A stretch of 64,000 nt of DNA from Rhizobium laguerreae (GTDB lineage: Bacteria > Pseudomonadota > Alphaproteobacteria > Rhizobiales > Rhizobiaceae), in assembly GCF_002008165.1 (NCBI RefSeq), contig NZ_MRDM01000014.1, forward strand, positions 372,001 to 436,000. Reading direction: 5' to 3'. The notes under the pieces are model-generated. The model saw nothing but the letters and a program-made list of their open reading frames with translations. It searched no databases and had not been told where the DNA came from. The number at the start of each line of letters is the position of its first letter. Positions within the stretch are counted from its first letter, which is position 1. Made by a program: the position numbers and the translations under genes. Below, in pieces: positions 43,646 to 51,914 of the stretch.

Positions 43646-44641
43646 ATGAAGACGTTTCTGATTCCGGCCGTCTTTGCCGCGGCTCTTTCTACCGTCGTGC
43701 CGGCCGAAGCCGCCGAATGTGGCAGCGTTTCGATCGCCGAAATGAAATGGGCCTCGGCAGGCATTGCGGCGAGCTTCGACAAGATCATCCTGGAAAAGGG
43801 CTACGGCTGCTCCGTTACCATCGTCGATGGCGACACCCTGCCGACCTTCGCCTCGATGAATGAGAAGGGCATCCCCGACATCGCCTCGGAATACTGGATC
43901 AATTCCGTCAGGTCCCTGCTCGATCAGGCTGTCAACACCGGCCGGCTGGTACAGGGGGCCGAAATCCTGGCCGACGGCGCCGTCGAGGGTTGGTGGATCC
44001 CGAAATTTGTCGCCGACGCCCACCCCGATATCCGCTCGGTCGAGGACGCGCTGAAACATCCCGAACTCTTCCCCGCCGAGGACGACCCGTCGAAAGGCGC
44101 AGTTTACAACTGCCCCGCCGACTGGAGCTGCCAGATATCGACCACCAACCTGTTCAAGGCGCTTGCCGCCGACAAGAAGGGCTTCGAGCTCATCGAGACC
44201 GGCAGCCCCGAACAGCTTGATGCCTCGATTGCCCGCGCCTTCGAAAACAAGGTCGGCTGGCTCGGTTATTACTGGGCGCCGACCGCCATCCTCGGCAAAT
44301 ATGACATGACGCGCCTGAGCTTCGGCGTCGGCCACAACAAGAATGAATGGGATCGCTGTACCGCGGTTGCCGGCTGCGTCAGGCCCGAGCTCAACTCCTA
44401 CCCGGTCTCGCGCGCTTTCACCCTGATGACCAGGCCCTTCGCCAGCCGCGCCGCACCTGTCACGACCTATCTCAAGACCCGCAAATGGGACAATGCGACG
44501 ATCAACCAGGTGCTCGCCTGGCAGGACGAAAACCGCGAAAGCAACGAGGATGCCGCGATCTATTTCCTTCGCAATTACGAGAGTCTGTGGACGAAATGGG
44601 TGCCGGTCGATGTAGCCGAGAAGGTCAAGGCGAGCTTATAA
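43646..44641 (+). CDS. ABC transporter substrate-binding protein (glycine betaine/OpuAC type)
   Basis: 331 aa periplasmic protein with a signal peptide (MKTFLIPAVFAAALSTVVPAEA). The mature part matches OpuAC/ProX-like proteins: VSIAEMKWASAGIAASFDKIILEKGYGCSVTIV, IASEYWINS, GWWIPKFVADAHPDI and GWLGYYWAPTAIL, with several Trp/Tyr residues suited to a quaternary-ammonium cage. ATG 43646 has GGGG seven bases upstream; ATG 43640 is equally in frame. No permease or ATPase is adjacent, so it must pair with a transporter elsewhere. Confidence 0.87.
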   Translation: MKTFLIPAVFAAALSTVVPAEAAECGSVSIAEMKWASAGIAASFDKIILEKGYGCSVTIVDGDTLPTFASMNEKGIPDIASEYWINSVRSLLDQAVNTGRLVQGAEILADGAVEGWWIPKFVADAHPDIRSVEDALKHPELFPAEDDPSKGAVYNCPADWSCQISTTNLFKALAADKKGFELIETGSPEQLDASIARAFENKVGWLGYYWAPTAILGKYDMTRLSFGVGHNKNEWDRCTAVAGCVRPELNSYPVSRAFTLMTRPFASRAAPVTTYLKTRKWDNATINQVLAWQDENRESNEDAAIYFLRNYESLWTKWVPVDVAEKVKASL

Positions 44642-44661
44642 CGGCCAAAACACGATCAAGC

Positions 44662-45024
44662 ATGGACGATTCGATGACAGGCAATGTTCCGTTTCCAGAC
44701 CGCGATATCGTTGCGGAAAAGCTCGCCGCCCTTTCGGAGACCGACAAGTCCTACCTGGCGCTGCTCATGGAAAACGCCGCCCAGGACGACAACCTGCTCG
44801 ACGGCCTGCGCCGCCATCTCGATCTTGCCGCCGGATCGCGTTTCCTGAACTCGCTGAAGCTCGACAATCTAGGATTCTGGCTCGGAAGCCAGGCTCCGGA
44901 CCGGTTGCAGATCCGGCTGATGGAAACGGCCCGTTCCGGCCAGCATCCCGCCTACCAGGCCTTCCGCACCGGTCTCGACCGATCCGGCGGGTTGGAAAAG
45001 GTTTACCCCCCGGTCATCCGATAG
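44662..45024 (+). CDS. Hypothetical protein following the binding-protein gene
   Basis: 120 aa (or 116 from ATG 44674). Soluble and helix-rich (DRDIVAEKLAALSETDKSYLALLMENAAQDDNLLDGLRRHLDLAAG). I do not recognise the family. It begins 20 bases after the binding-protein stop, so it is probably co-transcribed. Confidence 0.6.
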   Translation: MDDSMTGNVPFPDRDIVAEKLAALSETDKSYLALLMENAAQDDNLLDGLRRHLDLAAGSRFLNSLKLDNLGFWLGSQAPDRLQIRLMETARSGQHPAYQAFRTGLDRSGGLEKVYPPVIR

Positions 45025-45061
45025 GATGATCCGGCAATCCCGGCAGGAATCTGAACCGTCG

Positions 45062-45217
45062 CTACTTCTTCGCGGCGCGGTCGACTGAGCGGCCAGCGTC
45101 CTGCGTCGCGTTCACGGTATTTGCCGTATCCTTTCCTATGCCGCGGATCGTGTTGCCGCAGGAGGAAAGGGCAAGAAGAACCATTAAGGCTGCGGCAATT
45201 TTGGCCGTTGTCGTCAT
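45062..45217 (-). CDS. Entericidin A/B-like small lipoprotein
   Basis: 51 aa. MTTTAKIAAALMVLLALSSCGNTIRGIGKDTANTVNATQDAGRSVDRA: signal peptide with lipobox LSSC and the entericidin GNTxRGxGKD motif. Entericidins are small envelope lipoproteins tied to stationary-phase stress. It converges with the upstream hypothetical gene. Confidence 0.88.
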   Translation of the reverse strand: MTTTAKIAAALMVLLALSSCGNTIRGIGKDTANTVNATQDAGRSVDRAAKK

Positions 45218-45402
45218 CTCGGATATCCTTGTTTGAGATCTACCCCGAACGGCGACAAATGCCGTCCGCGCCAATAACGCGCGACAAACCAAAAGGTTCA
45301 CGGGTTGGAAGGATACCAGCTAGCGCTAAGGACGCCCTATCACAACGCAATCGGCGCGTAATCCTTTCCCAAAAATCGAATCGGATCTTCGGGGACTATG
45401 CG

Positions 45403-46302
45403 CTAGGCGGCGACCGCCTTCGCTCTCTCGGCAAAGGCGCCGCGAATGCTGTCGGCCACCGTCTCGATCGGCCCCGATACCTGCGAGGCGGTCAGCAGGC
45501 GGATATCGAAGGCGCCGAGCTCCGGCAGCCCTTCCTGAGGCCCGAGGATCGCCATGTCCTCGTTGACATAGGACAGCGGCAACGGCGCTATGGCGAGATC
45601 GGAAAGCACGGCGGCGCGCTGCGCCATCGTGTGACCGCTGAGATAGGCGACGCGATAATGCCGCTTGTTGCGCTCGAGCTGGGAGAGTGCCTCCTGGCGC
45701 CAGATGCAGCCGTCTTCCCAGATCGAGATCGGCAGCGGATCGCGCCGATGCGCCGAACCGCACTTGGCGCCGGCCCAGACCAGCCGCTCGCGGAACACCA
45801 CCTCACCGCCCGTCGGGAACGGCCGTGTCGCACAGTTGATCAAGGCCAGGTCGAGCCGCTGCTCCTCCATGCGCTTCTTCAGCCCGATGCTCATGTCGAT
45901 GGTCACATCGACCATGATGCCGGGATAGCTCTCGGCGAAACTCTTCAAGATGCTCGGCAGCAGCCGTTCGCCGATATCCTCTGGCGCGCCGAGCCGCACG
46001 ACGCCGCTGAGTTCCGGCATGATGAAGCGCGACACTGCCTCGTTCGACAGCGCCAGGATGTTGCGAGCATAGGACAGCAGCATCTCGCCGTGGCGCGTCA
46101 ACGACACCGAGCGGGCGTCGCGCAGAAAAAGCGTCGCCCCAAGCTGTTCTTCAAGCTTCTTAATCTGCATCGATACCGCCGACGGCGTGCGGAAGACAGC
46201 CTCTGCGGCGGTCGAAAAATTGCCTGTTTCGGCGATCGCCACGAAGGTACGCAGCACTTCATTGTCAAGCAGCGGAATGGGACGGCGAAAGGGAATGCTC
46301 AT
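45403..46302 (-). CDS. LysR family transcriptional regulator
   Basis: 299 aa. HTH at residues 12-70 (LLDNEVLRTFVAIAETGNFSTAAEAVFRTPSAVSMQIKKLEEQLGATLFLRDARSVSLT), then the co-inducer domain. It resembles the LrhA-type subgroup with RLDLALINC and WEDGCIWRQEALSQLE. ATG 46302 is chosen over 46344 because the added 14 residues look unconserved. Divergent from the small DUF1127-like gene. Confidence 0.9.
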   Translation of the reverse strand: MSIPFRRPIPLLDNEVLRTFVAIAETGNFSTAAEAVFRTPSAVSMQIKKLEEQLGATLFLRDARSVSLTRHGEMLLSYARNILALSNEAVSRFIMPELSGVVRLGAPEDIGERLLPSILKSFAESYPGIMVDVTIDMSIGLKKRMEEQRLDLALINCATRPFPTGGEVVFRERLVWAGAKCGSAHRRDPLPISIWEDGCIWRQEALSQLERNKRHYRVAYLSGHTMAQRAAVLSDLAIAPLPLSYVNEDMAILGPQEGLPELGAFDIRLLTASQVSGPIETVADSIRGAFAERAKAVAA

Positions 46303-46417
46303 CGTCGCATCTTTCAATTTTTCTGATTTATAACCCCATATCATTTTGTTTGATTGAATGTCAATTGACCCTCATATTTCGAGTGTCGGCAGCTAAATGC
46401 AGCAAAGGAGGCCCGAC

Positions 46418-46606
46418 ATGTCTCAAACAAGCATCTGGAATATCGTACAGGCCCTTTCCGCATTCAAGTCGCAGAGGCGCAGGGATGCCAACCATGAGCA
46501 TGCGCTCCGGGAGCTAAGGCGCTTTCCGCCACATCTGCTGGCAGACTGTCAGCGCGAGATGGAGTTGACCGTCCCGGAGCGCCGCGCGTGCGATGGGACG
46601 CGGTAG
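46418..46606 (+). CDS. Small DUF1127-like protein
   Basis: 62 aa. SIWNIVQALSAFKSQRRRDANHEHALRELRRFPPHLLADCQREM: the RELxxxPxHLLxD pattern is that of Arg-rich DUF1127 small proteins common in rhizobia, some of which influence phosphate and carbon metabolism. AAAGGAGG at 46404-46411 fixes the start. Divergent from the LysR gene (115-bp gap, AT-rich at 46310-46375). Confidence 0.8.
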   Translation: MSQTSIWNIVQALSAFKSQRRRDANHEHALRELRRFPPHLLADCQREMELTVPERRACDGTR

Positions 46607-46716
46607 AGACGCTTCATCGGTTTGAACCCGCACAGGATCTGGACAGATCGATGCCGGTCCACTTGCAACGTCCGCTCGACCTGCGCCGCAGCGGCCGACC
46701 GACAGCCGAACGGCGG

Positions 46717-47325
46717 TCACAACCCGCCCAGCAGCTTGAACGCTATGATCCACATCGTGAAAGCCACGAGCGTTTCCAGCATGCGCCAGGACGAGGGTTT
46801 CGAGAAGATCGGCCGCAACCGCTTCGCGCCATATCCGAGCGAAAAGAAGAACAGGAAGGACCCCGTCACCGCCCCTGCCGCAAAAGAAGCCTGCTCTCCC
46901 GGATATCGTGTCGATATCGTGCCGAGCAGCACCACGGTGTCGAGATAAACATGCGGATTGAGCCAGGTGAGTGCGAGGCAGGTTGCCAGCGTCTGCCGAA
47001 AGCTCGATGGCTTGGCTTCCGCGGCCGTGAGAGCGGCGGACGACCGCAAGGCGGAATAGAGGCTTCTTGCCCCGTACCAGACCAGAAACATAGCTCCCCC
47101 GTAGCGCATGACGGGATCGAGCCAGGGCATGAACCTGGCGATTTGATGGAGGCTGGTCACGCCAAGCACGATCAGCGCGGCATCTGATACCGCGCATGCG
47201 AGGCAGACGGCGAAGACATGTTCGTTGCGCAAGCCCTGGCGGAGAATGAAGGCATTCTGCGCGCCGATGGCGACGATCAGGCTGAGGCCCATCATCAGGC
47301 CGGTTCCATAGATCGAAAAATTCAT
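46717..47325 (-). CDS. LysE/ArgO family amino acid exporter
   Basis: 202 aa inner-membrane exporter with about six helices. The N-terminal LMMGLSLIVAIGAQNAFILRQGLRNEHVFAVCLACAVSDAALI and ALTWLNPHVYLDTVVLLGTIS are diagnostic. It exports basic amino acids (Lys or Arg). Divergent from a LysG/ArgP-type regulator, the standard arrangement in which the regulator activates the exporter when its ligand is high. Confidence 0.92.
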   Translation of the reverse strand: MNFSIYGTGLMMGLSLIVAIGAQNAFILRQGLRNEHVFAVCLACAVSDAALIVLGVTSLHQIARFMPWLDPVMRYGGAMFLVWYGARSLYSALRSSAALTAAEAKPSSFRQTLATCLALTWLNPHVYLDTVVLLGTISTRYPGEQASFAAGAVTGSFLFFFSLGYGAKRLRPIFSKPSSWRMLETLVAFTMWIIAFKLLGGL

Positions 47326-47390
47326 CTCTTCGGCTAACGCCCCTCATTTCGGTGAGGTTGCGCTATCGCTATTTCGAGAATTAGGCTAAT

Positions 47391-47411
47391 TAATCTAACT
47401 TACCCAGATTA
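47391..47411. promoter_or_regulatory. LysG/ArgP-type operator in lysE-lysG intergenic region
   Basis: TAATCT-N9-AGATTA, a perfect inverted repeat containing the T-N11-A layout of LysR sites. It lies 14 bases before the regulator start and about 65 bases before the exporter start. Confidence 0.6.
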
Positions 47412-47425
47412 AGTGAAATTAATCC

Positions 47426-48319
47426 ATGCTCGACTATCCCGCTCTTCGCGCCGTCGCGACCATTGTCCAGACAGGCAGCTTCGAAAGAGCTGCGACCGCC
47501 TTGAACGTGACCCCTTCGGCCATTTCGCAGCGCGTGAAGCAACTCGAAGAGCGTCTCGGCGTCGTCCTCATCGTCAGAGGCACGCCGTGCACGGCGACGG
47601 AAAAGGGAGAATGGCTGTGCCGCCATATGGAGAATGTCGGCATGCTCGAAGCAGAACTCTTCGGGCAACTGCCGGCCCTCGTCGATCCCGACGAACCACG
47701 CCAAAGGGTCACGCTTCAAATCGCGACGAACGCCGACAGCCTCGGAACATGGTTCGTCGAGGCCATGTCGAATTTTTCCAAAAGCTCTTCCTATCTGCTG
47801 AATGTCGCCGTCGACGACCAGGACCATACCGCCGAATGGCTGCAGCGCGGTCGGGTGATCGCCGCCGTCACCAGCCTGGAAAAACCGGTCCGCGGATGCC
47901 GGCGTTTTGCCCTCGGCGTTCTGCGCTACCATGCAACGGCAACCCCCGACTTCGTCACAAGCCATTTTCCGCAGGGCGTGACATCAGAGGCGATCCGCAA
48001 CGCTCCGGCGCTGACATTCAATCAAAAGGATAGGCTACAGAGCAGTTGGATCAGGCGAACATTCGAACGCGATCTCGATTATCCCACCCACTGGCTGCCG
48101 TCGCCGCAGAGCTTCGTCGAGGCGAGCCTTTCAGGCATGGGATGGGGAATGAACCCGACCCAGCTGACCCGCGAGCACCTCGCATCCGGACGGCTGATCG
48201 AGCTGGTGCCCGACACGCCACTCGATGTCCCGCTCTACTGGCAGATAAATCGCCTCGCCGCCGACCGTCTGGCGGATCTGACACGCGAAGTCGTCACCGT
48301 GGCCAAGCGCCGCCTTTGA
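47426..48319 (+). CDS. ArgP/LysG family LysR-type regulator
   Basis: 297 aa. MLDYPALRAVATIVQTGSFERAATALNVTPSAISQRVKQLEERLGVVLIVRG is the HTH of the ArgP/LysG subgroup. The effector domain has IATNADSLGTWFVEAM and GMGWGMNPTQL. It should activate the divergent LysE exporter with Lys or Arg as ligand. Confidence 0.93.
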   Translation: MLDYPALRAVATIVQTGSFERAATALNVTPSAISQRVKQLEERLGVVLIVRGTPCTATEKGEWLCRHMENVGMLEAELFGQLPALVDPDEPRQRVTLQIATNADSLGTWFVEAMSNFSKSSSYLLNVAVDDQDHTAEWLQRGRVIAAVTSLEKPVRGCRRFALGVLRYHATATPDFVTSHFPQGVTSEAIRNAPALTFNQKDRLQSSWIRRTFERDLDYPTHWLPSPQSFVEASLSGMGWGMNPTQLTREHLASGRLIELVPDTPLDVPLYWQINRLAADRLADLTREVVTVAKRRL

Positions 48320-48367
48320 TGCATCACTCAAAAATGCAGCATCATCCCGGTGACCGGGTCGCTTTTA

Positions 48368-48601
48368 TCAGACGTAAGCCGTGCGGCTGCCGAACTCGCT
48401 GGTCTCGTCAAAATTCGTCGTGCCGATACGCTCGCTTTCGCCGGAAAGTTCTTTCGGAGCGCCACCGGCAGGCTTCGATGCAGCAGACGCCTGAGCTGCT
48501 TTCGCTCGCTTCGATCTTGGCAATCTTCGCTTCCAGCGTCGCGATGGATTTTTCGATCGTGGCCTTCTCTTGCTCGTCCTGCGTTTCCGACCGGGCTGCC
48601 C
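48368..48601 (-). pseudogene. Decayed coding remnant downstream of GreA-like gene
   Basis: Two minus-strand frames join into one protein-like text: RSETQDEQEKATIEKSIATLEAKIAKIEASE, then after one extra base near 48497-48503, QASAASKPAGGAPKELSGESERIGTTNFDETSEFGSRTAYV and a stop. A coiled-coil half followed by a low-complexity tail is seen; there is no start codon and the N-terminus is absent. Family unknown. Confidence 0.45.
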
Positions 48602-48606
48602 CGCCC

Positions 48607-49089
48607 CTATGCTATGGCGATGATCTCCAGTTCCTGGCCGCCTGTCTCGACCATATCCCCGACAGCCTTGCCCATCAGGAGCCGCGCCACCGGGGAGACA
48701 TAGGAAATGGACCCGGCCTTCGGATCGGCCTCGTCCTCTCCGACAATGCGATAGGTCTGCACACGGCCATCGTCACGACGGAAAGTCACCGTGCTGCCGA
48801 AGGCGACGGTATCGATTGACGTAGGGGCAGGCATGAGCTGAGCGGTGCGAAGTCTTGCGGCTAAGTAGCGAAGATCACGCAAGGGATTGGCCGTCTGCCG
48901 CCGCCGTTCGTTCACGTCTTCGATGGGGCTCGCAGCATCATAGGCCTCGCGAGCCTGCTGGAACTGCAATTCCAGAGCCTTCAATCCCGCTTCCGTGACC
49001 AAGTTCGGATGCGGCGAAATCGGACGATCGGGCAGCAGGGTTTCCGAAGCGGTTTCGAAACTCTCTTCCTTGGTGAAAGCGACGGCCAA
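48607..49089 (-). CDS. GreA/GreB family transcription elongation factor
   Basis: 160 aa. The N-terminal coiled coil (LVTEAGLKALELQFQQAREAYDAASPIEDVNERRRQTANPLRDLRYLAARL) and C-terminal FKBP-like part (VAFGSTVTFRRDDGRVQTYRIVGEDEADPKAGSISYVSPVARLLMGKAVGD) are complete. It would rescue arrested RNA polymerase. The start is TTG at 49089, seven bases after GGAG, giving AVAFTKEESFETASE. Likely a paralogue of the housekeeping greA. Confidence 0.85.
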   Translation of the reverse strand: MAVAFTKEESFETASETLLPDRPISPHPNLVTEAGLKALELQFQQAREAYDAASPIEDVNERRRQTANPLRDLRYLAARLRTAQLMPAPTSIDTVAFGSTVTFRRDDGRVQTYRIVGEDEADPKAGSISYVSPVARLLMGKAVGDMVETGGQELEIIAIA

Positions 49090-49280
49090 TCTCGAACTCC
49101 GTTTTAGACGCCACGCGCGGGTTGGTGGGGGATTATCCCGGGTTCGGAAGCATACACCGAGCGCCGACAAACCGCCAATCTTGCCATCTGGGCAAACCTC
49201 TACGATCCCGAGGCAAAGGGAACGTCCTGGCCGACATTGCGTTTATCTCATCCGGAGGCACTGTAGCGCAGGAGGAACGA

Positions 49281-49343
49281 ATGCCCCGCCAGCAGCGAAG
49301 GAGCGGCAACACCGTCAGGATCAGACGATGCCTTCACTCTTGA
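49281..49343 (+). CDS. Arg-rich leader peptide ORF upstream of mgtC
   Basis: 20 codons: M P R Q Q R R S G N T V R I R R C L H S, six of them Arg. AGGAGG at 49270-49275 is five bases from the ATG, a much better ribosome site than that of mgtC. The mgtC ATG (49328) lies inside this ORF in another frame, so ribosomes ending here could reach mgtC. A regulatory leader is inferred. Confidence 0.5.
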   Translation: MPRQQRRSGNTVRIRRCLHS

Positions 49344-50047
49344 CCGACGCGATGCCGCTCACACCAAGCTGGTGGGACATCGCTGCACGGATCGTACTGA
49401 CGGTGGTCGCCGGCGGCCTCATCGGTCTCGACCGCGAGCGCGGCGGTCACGCCGCAGGCTTCAGGACTACGATCCTGGTGGCGCTTGCCGCTTGCCTGGC
49501 GATGATCCAAGCCAATCTCCTTCTATCGACCTACGGAAAAACGTTCAACTTTTTCACGCAAATGGACGTGCTGCGCTTTCCCCTCGGCGTACTCACGGGC
49601 GTCGGCTTCATCGGCGGCGGAGTGATCCTGAGGCGCGGCGACACGATGACGGGCGTCACGACGGCCGCGACCATGTGGTTCATGACCGTCGTCGGCCTCT
49701 GCTTCGGCGGCGGCCAGATCGTGACGGGGACGGTGGCCACCCTGGTAGCCTTCATCGTGTTGTCGCCGATGAAGCAACTGGACACGTGGCTGCGATCCGA
49801 ACGCAAGGCAACGCTCGTGATCTACTGTCCGAACTCCGGTATTCCCGATCTGTCGGATGTGCTTAGCCCTCTCGAATGCAGCGCGCTGTTCGGATCGGTG
49901 AAACGGACCGAGGACGGCCGCATCGGGGCGGCCTTCGAATTGCGCTGGCTCACGAAAGATCCAGACGCATCCGCCCGCGCAATCCTGGTCGCCGTCTCCG
50001 GGTCGCACGACGTCGCGGAATTTTCCATACAATCGACGACGACCTGA
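49328..50047 (+). CDS. MgtC/SapB family membrane protein
   Basis: 239 aa. Five predicted helices in the first 150 residues with the family text ARIVLTVVAGGLIGLDRERGGHAAGFRTTILVALAACLAMIQ and GVGFIGGGVILRRGD, then a C-terminal soluble ACT-like domain. MgtC proteins help growth at low magnesium or acid pH and inhibit ATP synthase in enteric pathogens. The start overlaps a short Arg-rich leader ORF. Confidence 0.9.
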   Translation: MPSLLTDAMPLTPSWWDIAARIVLTVVAGGLIGLDRERGGHAAGFRTTILVALAACLAMIQANLLLSTYGKTFNFFTQMDVLRFPLGVLTGVGFIGGGVILRRGDTMTGVTTAATMWFMTVVGLCFGGGQIVTGTVATLVAFIVLSPMKQLDTWLRSERKATLVIYCPNSGIPDLSDVLSPLECSALFGSVKRTEDGRIGAAFELRWLTKDPDASARAILVAVSGSHDVAEFSIQSTTT

Positions 50048-50072
50048 GCCGGGGGCGCCATGATTTCGCCGT

Positions 50073-50257
50073 CTATTTCGAGGCGTGTTCCGGTTTGCCC
50101 TTTCTCTTGGTCGAGGCAAACTCTTCGAGCTGCTTTTCGCTCATGGACTCGACCATCTGCTTCGAAGCGCCCTTAAGCTCCTTCTTCGGCGTCTCGCCGC
50201 GCTTTGCCGAGAGCGCGCACCCGCAGCCTTTTGCTGGGCTTTCGACTTGGCTGGCAT
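50073..50257 (-). pseudogene. DUF3008 small stress protein gene, frameshifted
   Basis: Restoring one G near 50213-50220 gives MPAKSKAQQKAAGAALSAKR... and ...KGASKQMVESMSEKQLEEFASTKRKGKPEHASK, a full 61-residue DUF3008 protein. As it stands the frame is lost after about 13 codons. The observed span is 185 bases, exactly one short of 62 codons. AAGGAGA precedes the ATG by six bases. Recent decay or a sequence error. Confidence 0.8.
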
Positions 50258-50296
50258 ATTCGATCTCCTTGTATTTGAATAAAGTGCCCGCGATCG

Positions 50297-50506
50297 TCAG
50301 AGCTTCCTGAGTTCGTCGGGCTTGTGCGCGGTTCGCTTTCCCGTTTTTTCGCTTTCGACGATATACTGCGGCTCTGCCACCGTGGCCTTCACTGTGTGAC
50401 CCTTGATCTTCGTCTGGCTGGTCTGCTTCCTAATCAGTTTGCCCTTGGTCTTTCCCTGGCTGGTATTCCAGCTGACCTCATCGCCCCTCTTCAATTGCTT
50501 CGACAC
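50297..50506 (-). CDS. DUF2945 / HVA-TUDOR domain small protein
   Basis: 69 aa. SKQLKRGDEVSWNTSQGKTKGKLIRKQTSQTKIKGHTVKATVAEPQYIVESEKTGKRTAHKPDELRKL matches the small SH3/Tudor-like barrel of DUF2945 (hypervirulence-associated) proteins. GTG 50506 is favoured, with AAGGA eight bases upstream; the ATG 21 bases earlier lies in a dispersed repeat. Confidence 0.85.
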   Translation of the reverse strand: MSKQLKRGDEVSWNTSQGKTKGKLIRKQTSQTKIKGHTVKATVAEPQYIVESEKTGKRTAHKPDELRKL

Positions 50507-50522
50507 GGCGGGTTCCTTTAAA

Positions 50523-50573
50523 AGCATGATGCCGAAAAGTGTGAGCGGTGTTCGGACGACATCATTGCTCTAA
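50523..50573. repeat. Rhizobial dispersed palindromic repeat, copy 2
   Basis: AGCATGATGCCGAAAAGTG and the rest of the core closely match the copy at 14458-14508. The ends AGCATGATG/CATCATTGCT form an imperfect palindrome and CCGAAAA/TTCGG an inner one. Confidence 0.75.
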
Positions 50574-50622
50574 CCATCCTGTTCAAGGAGGCTGCGGCCC
50601 GCAGGCCGCAGCCGACAGGCTG

Positions 50623-50856
50623 TCAGTTGATGGTAGCCCATTGGCTTCGGACATCTCTGGCGTTCTTCGACAGATGGACGTGGGCATCCACGTGATCGAC
50701 CCAATCGAGCGGGATCAAGTGGTGCTTGCCATCCCCCGAGTCGGTCTTCGTCAGTTTGATGCGGGTGGTGCCGTCGAGGTGATCGACCGTCCCGACATGG
50801 GTGCCGTCGGCAGCCCGAACTTCCATATGTTCACGAATCTGATCTGCGGAAATCAT
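50623..50856 (-). CDS. DUF2171 domain protein (PRC-barrel-like)
   Basis: 77 aa. MISADQIREHMEVRAADGTHVGTVDHLDGTTRIKLTKTDSGDGKHHLIPLDWVDHVDAHVHLSK is the DUF2171 pattern, a small beta-barrel like PRC domains. AAAGGAGG lies just upstream of ATG 50856. Often grouped with other small stress proteins. Confidence 0.85.
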   Translation of the reverse strand: MISADQIREHMEVRAADGTHVGTVDHLDGTTRIKLTKTDSGDGKHHLIPLDWVDHVDAHVHLSKNARDVRSQWATIN

Positions 50857-50937
50857 CGTTTCCTCCTTTGCATCATTGCCAGATACGAAGCGGCAACGAG
50901 GTGGAGCGGACTTGGTTCCAAACATCCGCGACCGTGT

Positions 50938-51894
50938 TCAATCAACAGTCACGTCCCAATCGTCACCTGGGTTGAAGGTCCTGACGCCGGCAGCTATTTT
51001 TTCAGTCTCCCGGCCGAGATCGGCCTGGTAGACCGTACCGTTCGCGTTGACTGCGAATGTGTGTACGCCGGTTTCGCCATATCGGATCGGCCACGCGATA
51101 AGGGCAAATCCTGCGATCATATTGCCGTTGATCACATAATCGAACTCTCCACCCGCGATATTCGGCCCCTGGCCGTCGATGATCCTGTAGCGATAACCGT
51201 AATAGCCCTCGCCGGCCTTGGCCTTATCAAGCGCCGCATTGTCCTCGAGAGCATTGCCCGCCGGGCTATCTCCCTCGCCCAGATCAGGCGACCAATAGAG
51301 ACCGTCAGTCTTGCCGTCGCTGCTGATCAGTTTCTGGGCATATTCCAGGACGCCGTCATCATCGTGGTCGGCGGAAGAATATTCCTTTTGGGCATCGACA
51401 TAGGCCTTCATCGTGTCGATGGTCTGCAATTCGTTCTCGCCGACGCGACGATTGATGATCTCCTCGAACCCGGCATAGGTATCGAAACCCCATTTGCCAT
51501 CGTCGTCCTTCATGATCGGAAATGGCAGAGGCCATAATTTGTCGCCGATCTCGATGATCTTGCGGCCATCGACGTCGTTGACGACGACCTTCTTCTTCGT
51601 GCCGTCCCGGATCTGCGCGTAGGTGTCCATCACGCCTTCGCCTGCCTTCGCTTTCGCTGCATCAATACCCAGCAGCGCCGTAAACTTGTCGAAGTCGTCG
51701 GCCGCCAAGGCCGCCTTGAAAGCGTCGACGGCCTGTTCCGCCGTCTCGAATACGGGCGGATCGCTGTGCGAAGCGAAACCCGAGATGACGGTCGCATCGG
51801 ATGGCTCTGCTGCAGATGCCGGAACCGGATTGGTGGCGAGAGCCGCAAAAGCGAACACCGAACCCAGAAGCATGTTTCTGACTGACTTGGTCAT
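50938..51894 (-). CDS. DUF2950 family exported protein
   Basis: 318 aa with a signal peptide (MTKSVRNMLLGSVFAFAALATNPVPASAA). Recognisable text: PVFETAEQAVDAFKAALAADDFDKFTALLG, GKWGFDTYAGFEEIINRRVGENELQTIDTMKAYVDAQKEY and GYYGYRYRIIDGQGPNIAGGEFDYV. The function of DUF2950 is unknown. It follows the DUF3300 gene by 20 bases; the two DUFs are commonly neighbours. Confidence 0.9.
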   Translation of the reverse strand: MTKSVRNMLLGSVFAFAALATNPVPASAAEPSDATVISGFASHSDPPVFETAEQAVDAFKAALAADDFDKFTALLGIDAAKAKAGEGVMDTYAQIRDGTKKKVVVNDVDGRKIIEIGDKLWPLPFPIMKDDDGKWGFDTYAGFEEIINRRVGENELQTIDTMKAYVDAQKEYSSADHDDDGVLEYAQKLISSDGKTDGLYWSPDLGEGDSPAGNALEDNAALDKAKAGEGYYGYRYRIIDGQGPNIAGGEFDYVINGNMIAGFALIAWPIRYGETGVHTFAVNANGTVYQADLGRETEKIAAGVRTFNPGDDWDVTVD

Positions 51895-51914
51895 GACTTT
51901 CCTCCTTCTTCCGG

